A stretch of 64,000 nt of DNA from Lenzites betulinus (Eukaryota; Basidiomycota; Agaricomycetes; Polyporales; Polyporaceae). Each line of letters opens with the position of its first letter. Position 1 is the first letter of the stretch. This document shows positions 24,096-37,200 of the stretch, one piece after another. The position numbers and the translations under genes were made by a program. The DNA is taken from contig JABYQU010000007.1 in the NCBI GenBank assembly GCA_022264855.1, positions 868,001-932,000 on the forward strand, given 5' to 3'. Below the pieces are notes generated by a model. It saw only the letters and a list, made by a program, of their open reading frames with translations, had not been told where the DNA came from and did no database searches.

Positions 24096-25081
24096 ACGAG
24101 GGCTCGGCACGGCGCAGCGCACGGACGTCTCGCATATTCTTAGACCTCCTCGTGCGACTGGGAGGGCCCGAGGCCCGCGAGGCCTCTCAGGCTGCACTCG
24201 CTGGCCGCCGCCGACGATCTCTGCACGCCGTGCGTCGCTACCGCGCTTCCCACTATTTTATTGGCTCCCTCTCCTCTGCTCCCGCCACTGCCACGTCCTG
24301 TAGTACCCCCACACGCAATTTTCTCCCCCGAGTCCGAGTCCAACTTACTAGCTTGTCCCGAGTAGCGTAGACATGTCCCCGCAGTATTGTCCCTTCCCTG
24401 GATCCTCTGCCACGCCCCATGCTGCCGTCGCAGGCACGCCGCGCGGGCGGTGCAAATGTATTGTAGTTGGTATCTGGTCGGAATTGTATCCACTTGTTTT
24501 GTGAAAGGGGGATGGCTGGGCGATGAAGATGGATGATATTGCGAGCGTCCTCGAAGAAAGCTCGAGGTCACCCCGCTCGGGTGCGCATTGTGAGTAACAA
24601 ACTGGGGACCGGGAATAGATTGGAGGGAGGTTGTCTAGCTCGCCTGCCTGGAAGCTTCACTCTTTGAATCCTTCACGAGTGCGTGCGTCAGTATTGGGGG
24701 GTATGGACGTCGGCGTGCCTTAGGTAGGATTTCTGGGGCCGGTTTCGCCTGACACTTTGAGCTGGTGGTAGTGGTGGTTACTGACGTTGACGTTGACTAA
24801 GCGTAAATATTCTCCTGTCAAGTGCGTGGTAAACAATATGCAAATGATGTGGCCATGAAGGCAGCTTGTAAAGGAGTGGAAGCATTATTTCAGTCTCTGA
24901 GAGCGAGTGAGTTGAGTTTGGTCAGAATTATCGATGCTGACACTTCACAACTAATCGCGATCATATTACAAGAAGCTCAAGAATACATAGTCTGCAAATG
25001 CGAATGAGCGAGGATATCGATACAGGTCAGATGACAGCTCAAATCACCAACTTATACAATGCGGCAAGACGGAAAGCGTCC
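24096..25081. other. 3' region between convergent genes
   Basis: Nearly 1 kb between the TmpA-like gene and the oppositely oriented SAP/ankyrin-like gene. No supported coding content; a small open frame at 24,822-25,007 has no features. It probably holds both 3' ends. Confidence 0.5.
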
Positions 25082-26370
25082 TCAATTCAGATACTGCAGC
25101 TTGGCCCACTCCTTGTCATTCGCGTTGAAGTCCACACCCTTGCGCCGCCACCACTCGCGCGCTTTCTCCCCTCCTCCGATCGCGTCCTCCAGGGCCTCCT
25201 CGATATCGCACATCCGGTACTGGATCGGTAGCCCGCTCTTGTCCCACCACTCGAGCACCTCCGGCCGGTTATGGCGGGACGCCCCAGTAAGAGCCTCCTG
25301 GTCGAAGATCATCTGCAGCCCGCTCCCGAGCCACCACTGCAACACCTCGACTTTGCCGTGGCAGCTCGCGTGATATAGCGCCTGTCGGTCGTACTTCGGT
25401 TCCAGTTGCGAGCTCGCCCACCACTCGAGCGCGTCGACGTGCCCCGCCGTGCTCGCCATGTCCATCACGCGCCCGATCTTGAGCTGGAGGTGGTACCGTG
25501 GGTCGACGTTCTGCGCTTTCCACCAGTCGAGGACCGCGATACGGTTTTTGGCCGACGCGCTTTCGAGCGCGGCCTCAGTGTAGTCTAGGGGTATGCCGGA
25601 GCTGAGCCACCAGTCTAGCGAGGCGACCTGGCCGTTGCGGGACGCGCCGTCCATCGCGTCGGCGACGGATTGTGAGCTCGGTAATGGGAGGACGTCTGGG
25701 TAGTGGTCATGAGTGTGTTTCCACCAGGAGAGGACGGCGGTGCGGCCGTAGAGGGAAGCCGCGATCGGAAGCAGGTCATCTCTGAACATGGACAGGAAGA
25801 CGGCGCGGTGGTAGGTGAAGAGGTATTCTAGCACGTTAACATAGCTGAAGCGCACCGCGAGCACCGCGCTCACTTTGCTCGGCTTGTGGGCGGTGGGATC
25901 GGCCGCGCGGATGAGAGGGATGTATCCGGTGAGGATGGCATGGTCAAGGGGGTTCGCGCGCGTCCAGGGGATGGGTTGGGGGAGAGAGGTAGGCACACCC
26001 ACCGCTTTGGCAAGCTCCCAATCGCCAACGTGATCCATTATGTCCGCGAGGACCTCGACGGGGAGATCGGGCGCGAGCACCTGGCGGGTGCGGGGTTTCG
26101 AGGCATCATATGGATTTTTTGGCGTGTCCCGTCCGTCCTGGCTGTCTCTGCTGGGAAAGTGGTATGTGTGGATGTCAAACTGGGCAAGTCTAGAGGAGAG
26201 TTCTGTATCGGATCCAGTGATGGGGAGCGAGCGGACTTTGAGGAAAAGGACGAGTTGTTCGCGCGTGAGGCGGCGGTACGCTTCGTGGACTTGTTCTATA
26301 GAGCGTTCATAACTCTTCCGCGTAGTCAATATCGTATCTCATTTCGCTACACGCCCATACTCACAGCCAT
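25082..26370 (-). CDS. SAP plus ankyrin-like WW-repeat protein
   Basis: The main exon has no usable ATG at its 5' end. A tiny first exon, ATG GCT at 26,370-26,365, spliced over a 50-nt intron (GTGAGT...GGAAG) to base 26,314 gives Met-Ala-Ser-Tyr-Glu-Arg and a clean N-terminus. The product of about 413 residues starts with a SAP-like helix-turn-helix (LTREQLVLFLKVRSLPITGS, DTELSSRLAQFD), then an F-box-like stretch (LPVEVLADIMDHVGDWELAK). A series of roughly 35-residue repeats follows, around the core A-S-x-x-G-x-V-x-x-L-x-WW-x-x-SG-L: for example SLDWWLSSGIPLDY, VLDWWKAQNVDP, ALEWWASSQLEP, VLQWWLGSGLQM and VLEWWDKSGLPIQY. These are degenerate ankyrin-type repeats with a fixed Trp-Trp, a type common in Agaricomycetes. 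A binding role is likely, but the partner is unknown. Confidence 0.7.
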
Positions 26371-26710
26371 ACGCCGAAGCTTAGCACCAGAAGGGTCGTC
26401 GTGAAAGAGCTAAACCGTGGACGGAGAGGATCATGCCCAAGGTGCATCGGCGCTTAATTGAACTGGAACAAAGTCGAGACCTGCTTATCTTTTGTAAGCC
26501 GACTACAGTCTAAAGTAAGGGTGTCAGTAAGACTTGTTACTACGTAGTCAAAGCCAGCTTTGTACTTGTCTTACTGAGTTACAACTTGTTACTTACTCTA
26601 TCTCATTATACACAAAGCGCACAAGCGTCACGATACTTGCCGCCGACGTGTACTCTTCCCGCCACCACCACCACGCCTGCGACAACAGTCTGCATGGTCT
26701 ACAGACAATC
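26371..26710. promoter_or_regulatory. Divergent promoter region, SAP/ankyrin-like gene and HRD3
   Basis: 340 bases separate the two divergent start codons, so both promoters lie here. The half near HRD3 is AT-richer, with several TTACTTAC-like stretches; there is no clear TATA box. Confidence 0.45.
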
Positions 26711-29700
26711 ATGCTACCACATAAGAGTAATATACGCAAAGCCAGTCTTGCCACGTTTTGCATAGTCACCCTCGCCGCCTTTGCTGGCGCGAACGTGAGT
26801 ACTACATAGTGCCGTACACTTCCACTCACCTCTCACACGTTCGCAGGATGCGTCTGGCAAGCATGGCGAAGGCCTCGAGTCCATTGATCCTTCGATAGAA
26901 GGTACCTCGTCGCGAACTACGCGCATGACATGACCCTAATTCTAATGGTGCAGCATCTAGGGCATACAAACAAGCCATGTCTACGCTCGCCACACTGACG
27001 GCTCTCCCACCCATGCAGTCCGAGGAGCCCTTACATCACTCCTCTGGAAACCCCTTCTCTTTCCTACCAAGTCTTCAGGGTCAAGGCCCGATCGCCAGCG
27101 CTCTTCGAATACTGGTCAAGCTCAAGAACCACTCATGGCTGCCATCGGCCGTCACAGAATACCTGGGGAGAGAGCTTTCTGGCGGGAAAAGACGAGAAGA
27201 GGAGTTCCGTGGTAAAGCGGTGAAGGTTATCGACCTTTTGCAACACGCCGCGGAACTGGGAAACACGGACGCGATATACACGCTCGGACAGGTATCCCTG
27301 GTGAGTATATCCAGTTCGCCGGGTTGTCATTTCAAACCGCTTGACATTATGCACGCAGTTCCCTCCCAATACCTACTTCCCCGCCGACCCATTCACCGCT
27401 TACGAGTCCTTCGACACGCACGCGCAGCTCACTGGCAATGCGTCCTCTCAAGCGATGATTGGCTTCTTCCACAGCACGGGCTATCACAGCGTGGTACCCG
27501 TTGACCAGGCGAAGGCACAGCTCTATCTCACATTCGCGGCCCACGGAAACCACAAAGGCGCACAAATGGCACTGGGATACCGCTACTGGTCCGGAATTGG
27601 AGTTGCAGAGAACTGCATGTCAGCGTTGGACTGGTACGAAGATGCAGCGGAACAAGGTCAGTCCTCCCTCGTGTGCTGTGCGGAATTGTCACTGATGTCT
27701 TCTCAGCCATGGCCAAGTTCCTCTCGGGCCCTCCTGGTGGCCGAACCTTGCCTCTACTACCACCTCGGCTCTCTGATCTTGTGGGCGGTGTATTTGGCCC
27801 GGGAGCTAGCGTTGCATCTACCGGACTCAACGCCGGGCGTGCTGTGATCAAGACCGCTAATGCGCGTGCAGCTGGCGAGACGTGGGAAGACCTGCTGGAA
27901 TACTACCTGGTACGTTCCCTAGCTCAACTGAGCCTCCCCGCTGGCCCCACTAACAAGCTATAGTTCAATGCAGATCGCGGCGAGATAGACTACGCGTATC
28001 GCCTGGGCAGAATCTTCTACCAAGGCAGTATATACGCATCTCCCGGCGGAGTAGCATCCGGCGGTGACGGCGCAAGCGCAATCGGGCGGGACTTCCACCG
28101 TGCTCGTTACTACTTCACGCGCATCGCTCGACAAGTGTGGCCGCGCGATCCCGCCAACCCTCGGCAGCCCCACGTCTCCTCGAAAGAGGAGGGTCTTGCA
28201 TCCGTCGGATATGCTGCTCCTGCTGCGGGTTATCTCGGCAGGATGTATCTGCGTGGAGAGGGCGTGAGGCAGGACCCGGTGATAGCGAAGATGTGGTTCG
28301 AACGGGGCGCAGAGTACGGCGACAAGGAAAGTCACAATGGTCTGGGCATCATCTGGCGCGACGGCTTGGTCGACGGCAAGAAGGAGTTGAAAAGAGCGAT
28401 GAGCCACTTTGCTGCCGCTGCCGCGCAAGAGCTCGCTGAAGCACAGGTCAACATCGGCAAATACCACTACGGTACGTCTGTGTGGCTATATTGTCTTTTG
28501 TGGATCACTCATATGAGAGCAGATAACGGGGACTTGAAGCTTGCGACGGCACACTTCGAGACTGCACTTCGCCAGGGCTCGCCTTTCGAGGCATACTACT
28601 ACCTCGCCGACATCCAAGCCAGGCAGGCACGCGCCTCGATGATTCCCGCTGAGATTGCGGGCAGTTCGTGCGCGATCGCGGTCTCGTTCTTCAAGCTTGT
28701 CTCGGAGCGTGGCACTTGGGACGACAACCTGTTGAAGGATGCGGATGACATGTGGAATCTGGGCACGGAACGCGGCAGCGAGATGGCGATGCTGCGCTGG
28801 TGGGTTGCTGCTGAGCGAGGGTACGAGGTCGCGCAGAACAATCTTGCGTTCGTCCTTGACCAAGGTTAGACCGCTCCACGCTACATTTTCTTCGACGAAG
28901 CAGCTAACATGTTTGGGCATAGACAAGAGCATCCTTCGCTTCACTCGCTTTGCACCACACTCTCCGTCCAACGACACCGCCCGCCTGGCCCTGACACAGT
29001 GGATACGGTCCGCGGCGCAACGGAACGTCGACGCGCTGGTCAAGGTTGGCGACTACTACTATCATGGGCTTGGTGTCCCGGACGAGCCCGAGTCCGTGCG
29101 CTGGGAGAAAGCCGCGGGATACTACCAATCTGCGGCGGATACTCAGATGAGCGCACTCGCTATGTGGAACCTTGGCTGGATGTACGAGAACGGCGTAGGC
29201 GTACCACAAGTCAGTGAAGGCGAACGCGGGGTACGGTCACACCGCTAATGCTAGATTTCACAGGACTTCCACCTCGCGAAGCGCCACTACGACCTTGCCT
29301 ACGAGACGAACAGCGAGGCGTACCTTCCGGTCTTGATGTCGCTCGTCAAGCTCCATGCGCGCAGTCTATGGCACACACTCATGGGTGGCCAGAATGGCCT
29401 GAGCTTCTGGGAGACTGATGAGGAGGATGGTGAGTCCCCAACGTGTACTACCTAGCTCAGGCAGGCGCATTGATAGCGCAACCTTTTCAGGCCGGTCGTA
29501 TTATGACCACCCCGACGCTAAGGAAATCGACGGCGCGGCAGAACAGGGTGGGCAGCCGGCTCTCGAAGAGGGCGAACAGCCCGATGACGGATCGTGGTAC
29601 TTCGGAAAGGCGCGCGACGAGTTCAACCGGCGCAAGCGCGGGCATGATCCAGAGCTCCAGCGCACCGCGCGTGAAGAGGATGATCCAGTACAGGTACGGC

Positions 29701-30069
29701 CATAGCATTCTTTAACAACATCCTGACTGCCAACATGCACGCACGTAGTGGGCACGCGAGCGGCGCCAGGCAGAAGCGGACAGGGACGGTGACTTCGGGC
29801 CTGACGACTATTTCGAGGGCGCGATGCGAGGAAACCGCTACCGCGAGGAGGAGGACGTGGACGAGTTCGTGGAGACGATGCTCCTGGTCGTGCTGTGCGT
29901 CGTGGTGTCGGTGCTGCTGTACGTGCGCGGGCGGTGGGTCGAGCGGCTGCGACAGGAAGAGGATCAGCGCAGGCAGGCGAATGGGCAGCCGCCGAGGGCG
30001 CAGCCTGATCGGGGCGTGTTCCCGCCCCCGGGGGATCCTGCGCAGGATGAGTGGGCGATTCTGCGATGA
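26711..30069 (+). CDS. HRD3: ER-associated degradation component HRD3/SEL1L
   Basis: HRD3/SEL1L is the lumenal scaffold of the HRD1 ubiquitin ligase; it selects misfolded glycoproteins in the ER. About ten exons give roughly 900 residues. A signal peptide opens the protein (MLPHKSNIRKASLATFCIVT, ending LAAFAGAN). Sel1-like repeats follow throughout: ALGYRYWSGIGVAENCMSAL, YAYRLGRIFYQGSI, AAGYLGRMYLRGEGVRQDPV, SHNGLGIIWRDGLVDGKKEL, VKVGDYYYHGLGVPDEPESV and MWNLGWMYENGVGVPQDFHL. Near the C-terminus the segment TMLLVVLCVVVSVLLYVRGR is a single membrane anchor, followed by a short cytosolic proline-rich tail. This matches the family in order and length. The start is the ATG directly before the signal peptide. 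Intron phases are consistent at every junction checked. Confidence 0.93.
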
Positions 30070-30423
30070 GTTGTCATATCTGTAGAGCGTTCGTATGCTA
30101 TTATGGTGGTCTCTGTGCGCTCTTGAAGCTATCTTGTTTTCGACGCTGGTAGGTGGGGTTGTCCCTAACTTTGAAGTCCAAATTAGTCAGGGTTATGTGG
30201 GCACCGCCACATGTCAGTGAACGCAACTTCTCGAGTGGTTGCTAGTGAAACTTGCACTAGCCGTCTTCGTTGATCATCGAATGAAGCGTTTGTGAGCAAA
30301 GTGTGTATCGGGCTGCATCGGTACTCAGCCTTCTGATGTTTACGGTTACCTTCAAGATAATTACCGTGACGCGAAACCAACAGCCTAAGCTCAACACGCC
30401 AAATCCTTCCGACTCGGAGATCC

Positions 30424-31761
30424 ATGTCTGCTTCAACTGTGAAGCTCGGTAAGCTTCTAGCTACCCCGCCGTGAGTACCACAAGCAATTCGTTGTAATAT
30501 GAAAGTAGCTAACCGGGACGCGCTCAGTGTAACGATAGAGATTCTCCCTGGGGACGGCTCCGAATGGTTCGCGGAAGGCATGCCAGCGGAAGGCTCTCGA
30601 CACGCACCCTTCCTCTTTGTTGAGGGGAACCTTGGTGTCCCAAAGAAGATCGCATACAAAGCGTACTTGGACAGCATCCCGACCTTCCGACGCTGCCGCG
30701 AACGCCTTCGCAGTACCTTTGCCGCCATGCACGGGTCATCCTCCAGGCCTAAGGCGGTAGCAGATGCGGATGCTGCGGATACACTCGAATCCACCTCGAT
30801 ACTTCTTCTCGTAAACCCTGCTCATCAGAGCGCACTCAATGCTCGGAAACGTCTTGTGCAGGATGGTACCCGTGACGCTATGGACGAGCTGCGTTTCGTC
30901 TCTGCGCTTGTCACGCTGCACGAGGGCGCGAAACAGTCCATCCTGTGGCATCATCGACGCTGGCTCCTTCGGCGCATCTACCCTGCGTCGAACTCTCCAT
31001 GCTTCCAGAGGATGAAATCAAACAGCGATACCACCGACGACGGAGGGAACTCGCTACAGGGCCTCGTGCTGGACGCGGACGCATTTCGCACCGAGCTATC
31101 AGTTGCCGCGCAGGCCTGCGAACTCTACCCGCGAAACTATCACGCGTGGGCACACCGGTACCTCTGCGTGGATGCATTGGCTGCGCTGCTTCGGGGCGGC
31201 ACAGGTCGTCCAGACCCGGCCCCCGGATTGATGGCAGTCTGGGAGGAGGAAGAGGTGCACATACGCGGCTGGATCGAGCGGCACGTCTCGGACTACTCTG
31301 CGATGCAATACTCATGTCGGGTGGAGGTCCTGGTCTATGGGCTGCGGGAGGGCAACTTGGTCACCGCGGGCACTATGGAGGGAACCCTCGCGGGTGGGAG
31401 AGAGAATGCGTGCGAGCACGCGTGGTCGCTCGTTCAAGTCTACCCATCGCACGAGTCACTTTGGCTGTACCTCCGAGGGGCGCTTTCTCTGCCGTTCCAG
31501 CAAGACGCGCCGTGTCCGGACGCCTGGGTTTCGGACGGATCCAAGCGAGTCATGGAGGACTCCTGCGCTTTCGCTAGAAAGTTACTCGTTGATAAGAAAG
31601 TGGAGGGAAACGCGAGCGTACCACCTAGTGAACACATAGCCTCACAACTGCTATCTCGAAACGCGTCGCAATTCCTCTCCTTTCAATCGCGGAAGGTATG
31701 TGATATTGGTATTGTGATCTGGATATCTTTAACGCAGAACGTTTATCTCGAAACACTGTAG
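30424..31761 (+). CDS. Prenyltransferase alpha-repeat protein (PTAR1-like)
   Basis: Exon 1 (MSASTVKLGKLLATP) joins base 30,528 through a GTGAGT...CTCAG intron to read VTIEILPGDGSEWFAEGMP. The long second exon carries PPTA-type repeats: RFVSALVTLHEGAKQSILWH followed by HRRWLLRRIYP, ELSVAAQACELYPRNYHAWA followed by HRYLC, YSAMQYSCRVEVL, and HAWSLVQVYPSHESLWLYLR. Repeats of the N-x-x-x-W-x-x-R type are shared by the alpha subunits of farnesyl/geranylgeranyl/Rab-GGT transferases and by PTAR1. The long non-repeat N-terminus and degenerate repeats point to PTAR1, which in animals supports Golgi Rab prenylation, rather than to RAM2 or BET4. The 3' end is open: a 42-nt intron gives ...KNVYLETL stop at 31,761, while a later acceptor (CTGTAG) would end at about 31,815. 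Confidence 0.7.
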
Positions 31762-31896
31762 GAGAACGTTCTGGTTGAACAGGAGGTATCTGTAAATAAT
31801 AGAACGCGAGTCTGAGCTAGCCATATATATGCTGATTCACGAGCGCAACAACGCTCTCCAGGCTGATTCGGATGAAGCCGTTGACTCCCGAGCATT

Positions 31897-34171
31897 TCAC
31901 GAGGGCATGGCACTAGCCCCATGTCCCCCAACCACGACGCCCTTCGTGCGGTTGAAGCGGGCCATCGTCGTGTTGGAGAGCTGCAGATGTTGTTTCACGA
32001 GCGCGGGCGGTGTCAGTGCGAGCCACTGTAAGACCAGAAAAGTGTCAGCATTCGAGTTGAGTGATGATCGAGCGCGAGTTTGGGCTTTGAGGTAGGGAAG
32101 AAACCAAGGGACATTGGAGAGAGGCGGCAAAAACGCTTACCTGCGCGAGCGAGACGTCCTGGAAGACATCTGTGTTGAAGATCTCGAGGAATTTGAGCGT
32201 TGTGTTGCCTGTGTTTTCGACGTAGTGACCTGCGGTAGCGGGGTGAGCCCACTGTGTATGAACTGGATGAGAGTCCAAGGGGAGGGAACGCACCATATCC
32301 ATTCGGAATGTAGCTGATGTCCCCAGCCTATGTTTAGTATTTAAATATTAGTCGTAGCAAAAGGGCAGTCCGTCAAGGACCCACCTGATAATCGAACGTC
32401 TGCGCGGTCGCGGATCCTGCGAAGAGTGTCACGCGGGCCGTACCCTCGCTGCGCATCATTCCGAATTAGCCTAGGGTACCATGCCTGAAGGCGTGCGTAC
32501 ACTCACAGGAAGAACCCCCACTCATTCTCCGTCGGGTGCCACTGCACGGCGGTACGTACAACCTGTCAGTACCCCTACGCTCTGAAAAAGGGGTTCGGCT
32601 TACGTGCATTTCCCGCATCGCGCCAGGCTGGACCGTGACCTCCGCGACCGCGATCTGGGTGGCGACCTTGAATGTGGTTGAGTCCGCGATCTTGGCCGTT
32701 CCGCCGGAGTACTGCGTCGGCGTGACTTGCGAGAACGGATAGGAAAACGGGAGGGGTATTTCGCCAGCGGGGCTCTGAGGCGGCTGCTGATTGTCCGCAG
32801 GCGGCACTGTTTTCCTCGCGTGAGCGACATATCGATTAGCTGCACGCGGACGGACCTCCGGGGAAGATGTACAGCTGTGATCCGGGGATGTCGTCCCAGT
32901 CGGCGATGTTGTCCTGGAAGTTCTTCGCGATCACTTCTTTGGGCGTGTGCGCAAGCCAGTCCGTAAGCTGAGCGACAAAATTAGCTGTGAATTTGGTGCT
33001 GCGTATCACATCGGGAGCCCATCGCTCACCAGAAGGGTGTTGTCATCGTTGAAGGTGCCGTCGGGGAAAATCTATGAATACGACGCGTCAACCCAACCCC
33101 CGCGAGTATCACGGCCATAGCCCGATGTGCGCGCACCAGCAAAAACTCCGTGCCCTCGGAAGAGTCGTTCGTCGCTTGGAGCGAGTGCGGGATGCCGGGT
33201 GGGAAGTACCACAAATCGCCCTGGTGTACCGTCGCCACGTAGTTCCGTCCGAGCTGGTCCACAGATGTGATCTGCGTTGAGCCCTATAAATTCCACCGGC
33301 CGGGAAAGGTTACGATCAGCTGCCATCCGCGGCAGAAGGTGAACGCTAGTACGTACGCTCAGGACGTAAGCCCACTGTGCACCAATAATTTTAGAAATAG
33401 GCTCGCGGTCAGCCTCTGCCGAGCATCCAGAGCCCACAGACGATGGGTCGAGTAAGGCGCGTGTACTAACCTCGGCGGTTTGGTGCCAGTGAAGCTCGCG
33501 GATCGCGCCTGACTCGAGGCGCATGTTTACGCCGGCCATCGCTTGATGTGGAGAACGTGCAGGTCAGCGGTGACCTTCCAAGCGGTCAAGAAGTATTAGC
33601 CCATGCGGTCAAGTACTCACCAGTCGCGATGGGCATTTGTTGTACTATAATAGGCGAATTGAGGATGAGCATACTTCTTAATACGTAGGATTTGGCTTAC
33701 CGTTCTGCTGGCGCACCCATCCGCCGGTGTTGAGCTGGTTCTTGCTCAGGCTGAACGGCCACTTGGCATTACCACTATACATAATTCGGCTTGGCGTCAG
33801 GCTTCCGTTCCGATTGACTAAAAATGCGACGAAGCATACATAGTGCCCTGGTCGGTCGTCGGTGGGGTGAGGATGTCGGGGTTCTGCTTGTCGATCTGAA
33901 CGTTCTGCGGGCCCAGAATATTCGCCCCCAATGAGCCGCGCTCGGGCTGTGGATCGGACGTCGTAGTCTCGTTCCAAAGCCAGTAGTTCGGGTCGTCGCT
34001 AGCATATGGCACAGTCGGACTCGGGGACGCTACGTCGCTCGTCGTGCTGGTGGCCGCAACCGTGGTGGCTTGAGCAACGTGTGAGGAAGCGGACACGTCG
34101 CCCACTGGAATGGAGGCTACGAGCGAGCCGTAGAGAACAGCACAAAGCACGGAGGCGAGGGACTTGTTCAT
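31897..34171 (-). CDS. Secreted bicupin oxalate decarboxylase
   Basis: Converts oxalate to formate and CO2 using Mn; secreted by wood- and litter-decay fungi to control oxalic acid. It starts with a signal peptide ([20 protein letters not shown]), then a Ser/Thr-rich linker and the usual [20 protein letters not shown] entry. Cupin 1 has the metal motif [14 protein letters not shown] and, later, [14 protein letters not shown]. Cupin 2 has [15 protein letters not shown] and [18 protein letters not shown]. Thus three His and one Glu are conserved at both Mn sites. It ends [20 protein letters not shown] plus a short tail. The gene is cut by more than a dozen short introns, some splitting the HWH motif (for example at about 32,536-32,604). 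A TATAAAA box lies 74 bases before the ATG. Length after splicing, about 450-470 residues, is usual for the family. Confidence 0.92.
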
Positions 34172-34244
34172 ATCAGAGAGGGAGCGTAGAGGGAGAGAGC
34201 GAGCTTGCGAGTGCTGCTGCTGGTCCAGTCAGACCCACAGTATC

Positions 34245-34251
34245 TTTTATA
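34245..34251 (-). promoter_or_regulatory. TATA box of oxalate decarboxylase gene
   Basis: TATAAAA on the minus strand, about 75 bases upstream of the start codon, at a normal distance for a strongly expressed secreted-enzyme gene. Confidence 0.65.
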
Positions 34252-37200
34252 CGTGCGAGACACGCACCCTAAGTTCATTTTAGGTCATGGTGAGGGCGAA
34301 TTCACTTGTCTCTGCATCCTCATGAGCGTCCCGTGTCACGCCGAGTATACGCCAAGTGCAGATGCACTATCGGCACTGGCCACACCGGAGACGCAGGCCA
34401 CTGACCCGACTGCTCCCTGTGCCGTACTCCGTCACAATCGCCGTGCAGACAAACAAGGCCTAGACGGAGCGCTACGTACGCCCGGTAGTGGAGCCATCGA
34501 GTGGACTTTCGCTCCGTGAACACAGACTCCCGAGGAAAATCGGTCTATGCACTCGGGCATGATGTCAGCGGCAGCAGTACGAATTCCGAATACAGAGCTC
34601 TACCTGTCATCACCCCCCCCGCGCTGCGCCTCCTCAAAAAGCACTCGTATCCGAGTCTTCGCGCGGTGTGCGGCTGTGGCGGCCGCAGCCTGAGTGCAGA
34701 AGGTTAGGCGAATTTCCTTGCGCGACTGCCGAGCCTCAGCATCAGTCCGGTGAGCTTGCCTGACGTGCTTCGGGGCCGCAAGAAGCAGATGGAGTCCTCG
34801 TGGAGACGCCGATAATCGGCGTGAGGGAGAAATAGTAGCGTTCAATATCCGGATACTCCGCGTGGGGAGAAGCCTATGCGGGTGGGGCGCTGAGGTTCAT
34901 CTGAGAAGTCGGCAGGGTAAGCGTCGAGCAAGTTTTTGCTCCTCTGGTTCTTCTGGTTCTTTGCTAACCGCAGCAAGGATGATATCACGGCGGGTCTGGA
35001 CGGTCGGTAAAAACAAAACAGCTCCAGGGATCTTCAAAGTACCCTCAAGTCGTGTGCGTCTTCTTCGCGGGACCCACAATAATGAGCGATGGCGTCATCG
35101 ACGGCATACAAAGGAACAGGCACTCGGAACACTGCTTCATCGCACCGCAACGTGGGGACGCGTCAAGTAAAGGGTCGGCATGGGGGCTGCGCCGTAGATC
35201 GTCAAGACACAAACATAGAACGGCGCTTGATTTGGACGTACCCGACGACCTCCGGTCGGATGTTCATTTGCTAGAACGCGCAGGATGCGGCGGCCGCAAT
35301 GAAACTGCGGTACGATTGTTGCCGCCACCTGGGGGGCCACGAGTCTACGACGTAGCATACGTGGCCGGGCGACCTGCTATGAATGGCATGATGAATATGA
35401 AATGCAGCGTTATTTTACGAGAGGGGGAGTCATGTGGTTCCAGTTGTTGGCGACCGCGTAGAAAGTGCGCGAGCTGCAAGGAAAGGACAGTTCTCCCCGA
35501 GAGTCGATCATAGTCCGGAGAAGCTTGTCAAACGAGCGACAACCTGGCAGGACTACGGGCTGCGACGGATTGTGTGTCCAGCGTAAGAGCACGGATAAGT
35601 CTTAGACATGAGGCATGCATATCCGCTCGATCGGGAAGCATGGGCGTAGATAATTGATAATCATTCGCATGGCGGTCTGAGCACACTTAGCTAGACGGAT
35701 GTGGTGTGAGCTTGTGTCTTCTAACGGGGTGATACAGTCGACGTCACGATACATATGGGTCTCTAGTGACGTTGTACTCAGCTAGAACTTTCTGTGCGTA
35801 TTTCAAACGGCTGAACTGTTTGCACTCTTTGTAGATCAGATAAAGACGTGGCTGGGTTAACGACCAATTGAATAGACGTGGAGATAGATGAATCATGAAG
35901 ATATGCAGACGCCCTCGGATTTCCTGCAGTGAAGTTCATACGCGATCCACCCTGAAAAACGTTCTCAAATCGGTACTCACAGAACAGCTACTAGGAAACT
36001 CGTACAACAGAAGTTTAAGGCAGATCAGTAATGTTGATGATGGCGGTAGGAGACAAAGCAGCAGACGGCAGTAGACGCCTGCGCGCGCAGCTTCGTGACT
36101 CTCCCTCCTCTGCCACTGTGTCGTTCAAGCATATGCATGATATGTACTCCATCTCGCTGCAGAGTTAATTTTCCTACAGGGAGGCCCTTCGCTGTAAGGA
36201 TTCAATTGCTTGATTCTTGCTCACATGTAGCGTGCCGTGCCGTAGCTTGCACTCCATCATGTGCTTGATGAGAAGATCATGCGAGAACTACGCACGTATC
36301 CTGGAGGAAACGCTGGAGATATCGATAATATGTTCTGTTCAGCCAAGCGGAAGGTGCTGTATATCTTGTTCCCTCGTGGCGACATGATACTATCTTGGAG
36401 TAGATAAGGTTGAGCGTCGACTTCGATATAACATACAGGACAATCAACATCTGACGACAAGCTAGTTCATACCAGCATGAATCTTAAGCTACAGTATCAT
36501 CCTAGGAGGCGAGGCACATACACGAAGGCGGGTGAAAAGATAACCCAAAGTGGCCCATATTCTGGCCAGTGAATGGGCGACCGGACATCGATCAACTCCT
36601 CGAACTTGTGCGTTTGCAGTTCACTCGAGCACATTATCCAGCATCTCCTAATGCTGCCTCTGGTTTTATTGCAGTGAAATAGCTCTGGCCGCCTACCTCT
36701 CACGCGCCGGTGAACAACCCTCCGACTTCCTGCGATGACTTTGCAATTGAATTTAAATAACAACGCGGAGCACTCAAGCTATCATTCCATTGACATCAAG
36801 TACGCATCTTGCTCTACTTGATATGACATCGTAACATTGTGTACTAGTTTGGCCTCCTAAATCTTCCACTCTCATCTCAGAAAACATGGTATGTGTATCC
36901 CCTCGGATTTTCCGTTTCTCACAGCACTGTTCTCTGCAAAGGCATCGACAATGCTGAAATGATCTTAGGATTATACATCTCTCTGTTGTCCAGTGAGTTC
37001 CGACAAGTACCGTCGAAGACGTCGAATGCTCTGGTCCTCTTCGAAGTACTGTCGCGTCGACGCGTAGTGGCTTTCGTTAGGCCTCAAGGAACCTTGCCAC
37101 ATCGCTAAGATGTACATCCTCCCCCACATAGCGCATGTCTCACGTCACTCCTTCCTCGCCGCCTCCCTCTGGTAAACTGTCTCTCATCAAAACCCGTAGG

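Noticed and set aside
24043..24370. Coding continuation beyond the end of the TmpA-like gene
   Set aside because: Splicing the GTACGT...CGCAG intron at about 24,002-24,074 leads to a family-typical end GTLWDF stop; the longer frames read into the 3' region.
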